Source: Actinomycetota bacterium (GTDB lineage Bacteria; Actinomycetota; Thermoleophilia; Miltoncostaeales; Miltoncostaeaceae). From it: a stretch of DNA of 64,000 bases. The position numbers were made by a program, and so were the translations under genes. The first letter of the stretch is position 1, and every line of letters begins with the position of its first letter. The notes under the pieces are model-generated. The model saw only the letters and a list, made by a program, of their open reading frames with translations, did no database searches and was not told the origin of the DNA. The DNA lies in the NCBI GenBank assembly GCA_020636905.1, contig JACJWX010000007.1:1-64000 (forward strand). The letters are read 5' to 3'. Below are positions 60,834 through 64,000 of this stretch, piece by piece.

Positions 60834-62101
60834 AGATCACCGTCGTCGAACCCCGCGAGACGGGGGGCATGGCGCACTACGCGCACCAGCTCTGCAACGG
60901 CCTCGCCGCGGCCGGAGCCGAGGTCACCCTGGTGACCGGGCCGGAGTTCGAGCTCATCGACTACCCGCGCGACTACATGCTGTCCCGCTCGTGGCGTCCC
61001 GCCACGCGACAGCGCGCCGGAGCGGGGAACGGTACGGTCGGCGGCCCGCTCGGGAAGGTGCAGCGGATGGCCGGCAAGGCCACCCGGAAGGCCGGGGCGT
61101 TCGGCAGGCTCATCAGCGAGTGGCGCCGGCAGGTGGACGAACTCGCCGCCGACGATCCCGACTGGGTGATGTTCGGCAGCATCGAGTTCTTCCTGGAGGC
61201 GCCGTTCCTGGCGAAGCTGCGCCGGAAGGGTCCGCGACTGGCCTCGATCGTCCACGAGCCGAACGCACGCGACTCCGGACGGGGCCTGTTCAGCGCCCTC
61301 GATCGCCGCCTCTACCACCGCGTGTTCCGGCCGTTCGATGCGCTCTTCGTGCACAACCAGGCCAACCGCGAGGTGATGCACACGCTGTATCCCGAGATCG
61401 AGTCGTCGCGCCTCCACGCGATCGACATCGGCAACATCATGCCCATGCCGCCGTCGGGTCCGGCCGATGTGGACCTGCGGGCCCGGTACGGGATTCCGGC
61501 GGACGCACCCGTGCTGCTGTTTTTCGGCAACATGCTGCCGAGCAAGGGCATCGGCGACATCATTGATGCGTTCCCGGCGGTCGTGGCGCGGTACCCCGAA
61601 GCCCGCCTGGTGGTCGTGGGCCACGCCGGCAAGCGCGTCGACCCCGATGCGTACGCGCGCCGGGCCCGCGAGCTGGGAGTGGGCGATCGTGTGACGATCG
61701 CCCCCGGGTACGTCGAGATGGACGAGATCCAGCCGCACATGGAGATGGCCACCGCGGTGGTCCTGCCGTATCGCAGCGCCACCCAGAGTGGGACGCTGCA
61801 GGTGGCGTACACGTTCGGGCGCCCGGTCGTGGTCACCAATGTCGGCGGCCTTCCCGAGGTGGTGGAAGACGGCGAGAGCGGGTACGTGGTGCCGGCACAG
61901 GATCCCGGGGCGCTCGGCGCCGCCGTGATCAAACTGCTCGAAGATCCCGAACACACCCGCCGGATGGGCGAGACGGCCAAGCGTCTGTCCGACACGCGCC
62001 ACTCGTGGCCCACGGTCGCCGGCGCCATCCTGCGAGTGCTGGACGCCACGCAGGACCCCGCCGGTCAGACCGAGCAGCTCCCGGCCGAGGTCGGATCCTG
62101 A
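60830..62101 (+). CDS. Family 4 glycosyltransferase (second of pair)
   Basis: A 423-residue GT4 enzyme. It begins KITVVEPRETGGMAHYAHQL with a GG acceptor loop. The donor domain has VLLFFGNMLPSKGIGDIIDAFP, ARLVVVGHAG and the ATAVVLPYRSATQSGTLQVAY block. It is translated with the preceding gene through an ATGA overlap. Both may build an extracellular glycan near the two secreted proteins. Confidence 0.9.
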   Translation: MKITVVEPRETGGMAHYAHQLCNGLAAAGAEVTLVTGPEFELIDYPRDYMLSRSWRPATRQRAGAGNGTVGGPLGKVQRMAGKATRKAGAFGRLISEWRRQVDELAADDPDWVMFGSIEFFLEAPFLAKLRRKGPRLASIVHEPNARDSGRGLFSALDRRLYHRVFRPFDALFVHNQANREVMHTLYPEIESSRLHAIDIGNIMPMPPSGPADVDLRARYGIPADAPVLLFFGNMLPSKGIGDIIDAFPAVVARYPEARLVVVGHAGKRVDPDAYARRARELGVGDRVTIAPGYVEMDEIQPHMEMATAVVLPYRSATQSGTLQVAYTFGRPVVVTNVGGLPEVVEDGESGYVVPAQDPGALGAAVIKLLEDPEHTRRMGETAKRLSDTRHSWPTVAGAILRVLDATQDPAGQTEQLPAEVGS

Positions 62102-62144
62102 AGGACGCGCTCCGGGCACGGGCCGGCGCCCGTGCCCGCGGCGT

Positions 62145-63335
62145 CTACTCGCCCGCGGACTGTGGCGACTCGTCGGTCGTGTCGTTCGGCCGCGCGCGGA
62201 GCGCCCGGACCGCGGCCTTGAGCCGGTCGCGTGGAGCCTCGTCGTTTGCGTCCGCCCAGGTCTTGGCCGCCCGGCGGCCCGCGAGCGCCGACCTGGCGAC
62301 GAGCCCCGCCGGTCGCCCGGTCCGGGTCAGCACCACCCGGCGCGAGACACAGACGTCGGTGGCGAAGCGCATTTTGTAGGAGCTCTCTCCCTGGCCGAGG
62401 TCGATTCGGGTGACGCCCGCCTCGAGGCCGTCGCGCATCGCGTGCGCGAAGACCGCGATCCCCACACCGAGTTTCGAGAACTCCGGGTCGAATCCACCCT
62501 GGTAGTGCGTCTGCCGATCGCCGATGCGCCACGCCAGCTCGGACGCCGCAGCGCCTCCCTCGAGCTTCAGCGTCCACAGCCGGAGCCAACCTCGGCCGGC
62601 GGCGGCTTCGCAGAACCGGATCAGCACCCCGCGCATCTCGTCGGTGTCGATGCTGGAGCCCCCGCGCGTTCCCCAGCGCAGATCGTGCAGGTGGAACAGG
62701 GTGGCCATGTCGGCGCGGGCATCCTCGACCGTCTCGGACCGGCCCAGTTCGGCGTCCTCGCGCTCCTCGATCCGCCGCAGGATGCGCCGGGTCTCCTTCC
62801 GGTTCCCCCGGGACATCCCGGTGAGCAGCCCGTCCCAACCTCCTTCCGGGGCATCGATGCCCGGGCGGCGCAGATCGCCGCGATCGTGGACGGTGCACCG
62901 TGCCGCCACCGCCACGTGTTCGATCCACGGGGCATCGCCGTCCGCGCCGAACAGCAGCATGGCGTGCCACCCCGGTTCGAGGGCGGCAAGGGCGCGTCCC
63001 GCCGCCGTCCAGCAGTGGCGCGCCGGCGCGTCGTGCGCCAGCAGGAACGGATACGCATCCCCCAGGGCATCACCCGGAAACCGAAGGGTCCGCACGCCGC
63101 GACGCGACACCCGCACCAGGGGCAGCAGGCCGAGGAGTTCGTCGCCCGAGGTCAGCACCACGACGGCCGGGAGCGCGCCCGGTGTGGCATCGAGCGCGGC
63201 GTCGAACCACTCGGGGGTGCCGAACGGCGAGCCGTCGAGGATCGCGAGTTCCCGCCATCGTTCCGTGAACGGTCGCAGCGCCTGGACGTCGGTGACGACA
63301 CGGGCGGACAGGTGGGAATGGGAGCTTGGGTTCAT
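62145..63335 (-). CDS. CelD/BioF2-like (FemAB-related) GNAT acetyltransferase
   Basis: A 396-residue acyltransferase-fold protein. The GNAT_acetyltransf_6 pattern includes GTPEWFDAALDATPG, LLPLVRVSRRGVRTLRFPGD, MSRGNRKETRRILRRIE and the late acetyl-CoA-binding SELAWRIGDRQTHYQGGFDPEF with YKMRFA. Proteins of this group occur in exopolysaccharide clusters and modify sugars. It converges on the glycosyltransferase pair. Confidence 0.82.
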   Translation of the reverse strand: MNPSSHSHLSARVVTDVQALRPFTERWRELAILDGSPFGTPEWFDAALDATPGALPAVVVLTSGDELLGLLPLVRVSRRGVRTLRFPGDALGDAYPFLLAHDAPARHCWTAAGRALAALEPGWHAMLLFGADGDAPWIEHVAVAARCTVHDRGDLRRPGIDAPEGGWDGLLTGMSRGNRKETRRILRRIEEREDAELGRSETVEDARADMATLFHLHDLRWGTRGGSSIDTDEMRGVLIRFCEAAAGRGWLRLWTLKLEGGAAASELAWRIGDRQTHYQGGFDPEFSKLGVGIAVFAHAMRDGLEAGVTRIDLGQGESSYKMRFATDVCVSRRVVLTRTGRPAGLVARSALAGRRAAKTWADANDEAPRDRLKAAVRALRARPNDTTDESPQSAGE

Positions 63336-63413
63336 CAGCCTCGTGGTCGGTTGGGGCCTCCCCGGGGCCGCGGGGCGAGCCGCCCGCGAGCGTGACGCCG
63401 GTTCCCCGACGTC

Positions 63414-63454
63414 GGCGGTGCCACCGGACCACGCTGGTGTCCGGTGGCACCGCC
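63414..63454 (-). terminator. Strong hairpin downstream of sucD
   Basis: GGCGGTGCCACCGGAC (63414-63429) is exactly complementary to 63439-63454, with a 9-nt loop. It starts 9 bp after the minus-strand sucD stop. Sixteen uninterrupted pairs make it the most stable stem in the window, though no T-run follows. Confidence 0.8.
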
Positions 63455-63462
63455 TGGGGGCG

Positions 63463-64000
63463 TCAGGAGAGGGCGTCCCTCACGAGTTCCGCCACCTCGG
63501 TGGGGTTGGTCCCCACGCGAACACCCTTGGCTTCGAGGGCCTCCTTCTTGCCCTGAGCCGTTCCGGAGCTTCCGGTGATGATGGCGCCGGCGTGGCCCAT
63601 CTGCTTGCCCGGAGGCGCCTGGAATCCTGCGATGTACGACACCACCGGCGTCGACATGTTCTGCGAGATGTACTCGGCGGCCTTCTCCTCTTCGTTGCCG
63701 CCGATCTCGCCGACCATGACCACCAGATCGGTTTCGTCGTCGGCTTCGAACCGGCTGAGGATGTCGATGAACGACGATCCCACGATCGGGTCACCGCCGA
63801 TACCGACGACGGTGCTCTGCCCGATGCCGAGCAGCGCCAGCTCCTTGCTGATCTGGTAGGTCAGCGTGCCGGAGCGCGACACGAGGCCGACCCGGCCCGG
63901 GTTGAACACCTGGGTCGGCATGATGCCGACGGTGCCCTTTCCGGGGCTGATCACGCCGGGGCAGTTCGGGCCGATGAGCGTCTGGTCCCCGCGCTTCAGG
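63463..64000 (-). CDS. sucD: Succinyl-CoA synthetase alpha subunit (5' part missing)
   Basis: The C-terminal 178 residues of the TCA-cycle enzyme that makes ATP/GTP and succinate from succinyl-CoA. The sequence has GLVSRSGTLTYQI, GIGGDPIVGSSFIDIL, the phosphohistidine block KQMGHAGAIITGSSGTA, and VSYIAGFQAPPG. The gene runs off the right edge. It ends at a strong terminator hairpin. Clear housekeeping gene. Confidence 0.95.
   Translation of the reverse strand, partial: LKRGDQTLIGPNCPGVISPGKGTVGIMPTQVFNPGRVGLVSRSGTLTYQISKELALLGIGQSTVVGIGGDPIVGSSFIDILSRFEADDETDLVVMVGEIGGNEEEKAAEYISQNMSTPVVSYIAGFQAPPGKQMGHAGAIITGSSGTAQGKKEALEAKGVRVGTNPTEVAELVRDALS

Overview
The window is GC-rich (about 70% G+C by eye), gene-dense bacterial DNA with many GTG and TTG starts and frequent 4-bp stop/start overlaps. 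The gene content suggests an actinobacterium: a three-part acyl-CoA carboxylase with an epsilon subunit, LCP and Wzx/Wzy envelope genes, and a sigma factor of the ECF type carrying its own zinc anti-sigma domain. The tandem secreted lysyl-oxidase-like proteins and the archaeal-type MptA/FolE2 GTP cyclohydrolase fit the Thermoleophilia/Solirubrobacterales side of the phylum, but that placement is inference. I see no rRNA, tRNA, CRISPR array, insertion sequence or prophage. It reads as ordinary chromosome with several accessory modules.

Region by region. 1-5.8 kb: tatD, metG, a small nucleotidyltransferase-fold gene, rsmI, an LCP protein and an MFS transporter, with two convergent gene-end overlaps. 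5.9-11.6 kb: an FmdB zinc ribbon, a polysaccharide deacetylase, a flippase-like membrane protein, an OmpR-type regulator behind PHO-box-like repeats, a DUF2892 protein, an ECF sigma factor fused to a ZAS domain, and rpoD. 11.7-14.4 kb: an operon of mptA/folE2, a double-ACT protein and a peptide deformylase fused in frame to a SpoT/MESH1-like HD domain. 14.4-22.1 kb: secreted DUF11-type and Vps62-type proteins, a zinc alcohol dehydrogenase, and a GAF histidine kinase with a NarL-type response regulator whose reading frame is broken. 22.3-26.3 kb: two lysyl-oxidase-like secreted proteins in tandem, the second without the copper histidines, then a 34-residue membrane peptide. 26.5-33.4 kb: an acyl-CoA carboxylase operon (beta, epsilon, alpha), a degenerate M48 membrane protein, a universal stress protein and a lipoprotein with a domain that recurs at 57 kb.

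33.5-42.0 kb is an exopolysaccharide locus (Wzz-like, Wzy, GT2, Wzx) next to a sulfide:quinone-oxidoreductase-like flavoprotein with a CsoR/CstR-type palindrome in front and a 56-residue gene behind, then a GT4 glycosyltransferase.

42.1-54.9 kb is the most coherent accessory system. On the minus strand lie two DUF1989 (urea-carboxylase-associated) proteins, a biotin-dependent urea/guanidine carboxylase and an allophanate hydrolase. Divergent from them are a TetR regulator, a creatininase-family amidohydrolase, a type III-like glutamine synthetase and an SsuABC/NMT1-type ABC importer. The DUF1989 pair is now linked to carboxyguanidine deimination, so this looks like a guanidine (or urea) nitrogen-scavenging island. 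Two 21-bp CTTTC-N11-GAAAG palindromes, one abutting the ribosome site of the carboxylase operon and one upstream of the importer, look like operators of the local TetR protein.

55.0-64.0 kb: two large secreted proteins, two GT4 glycosyltransferases in an operon, a CelD/FemAB-like acetyltransferase, and the 3' part of sucD.
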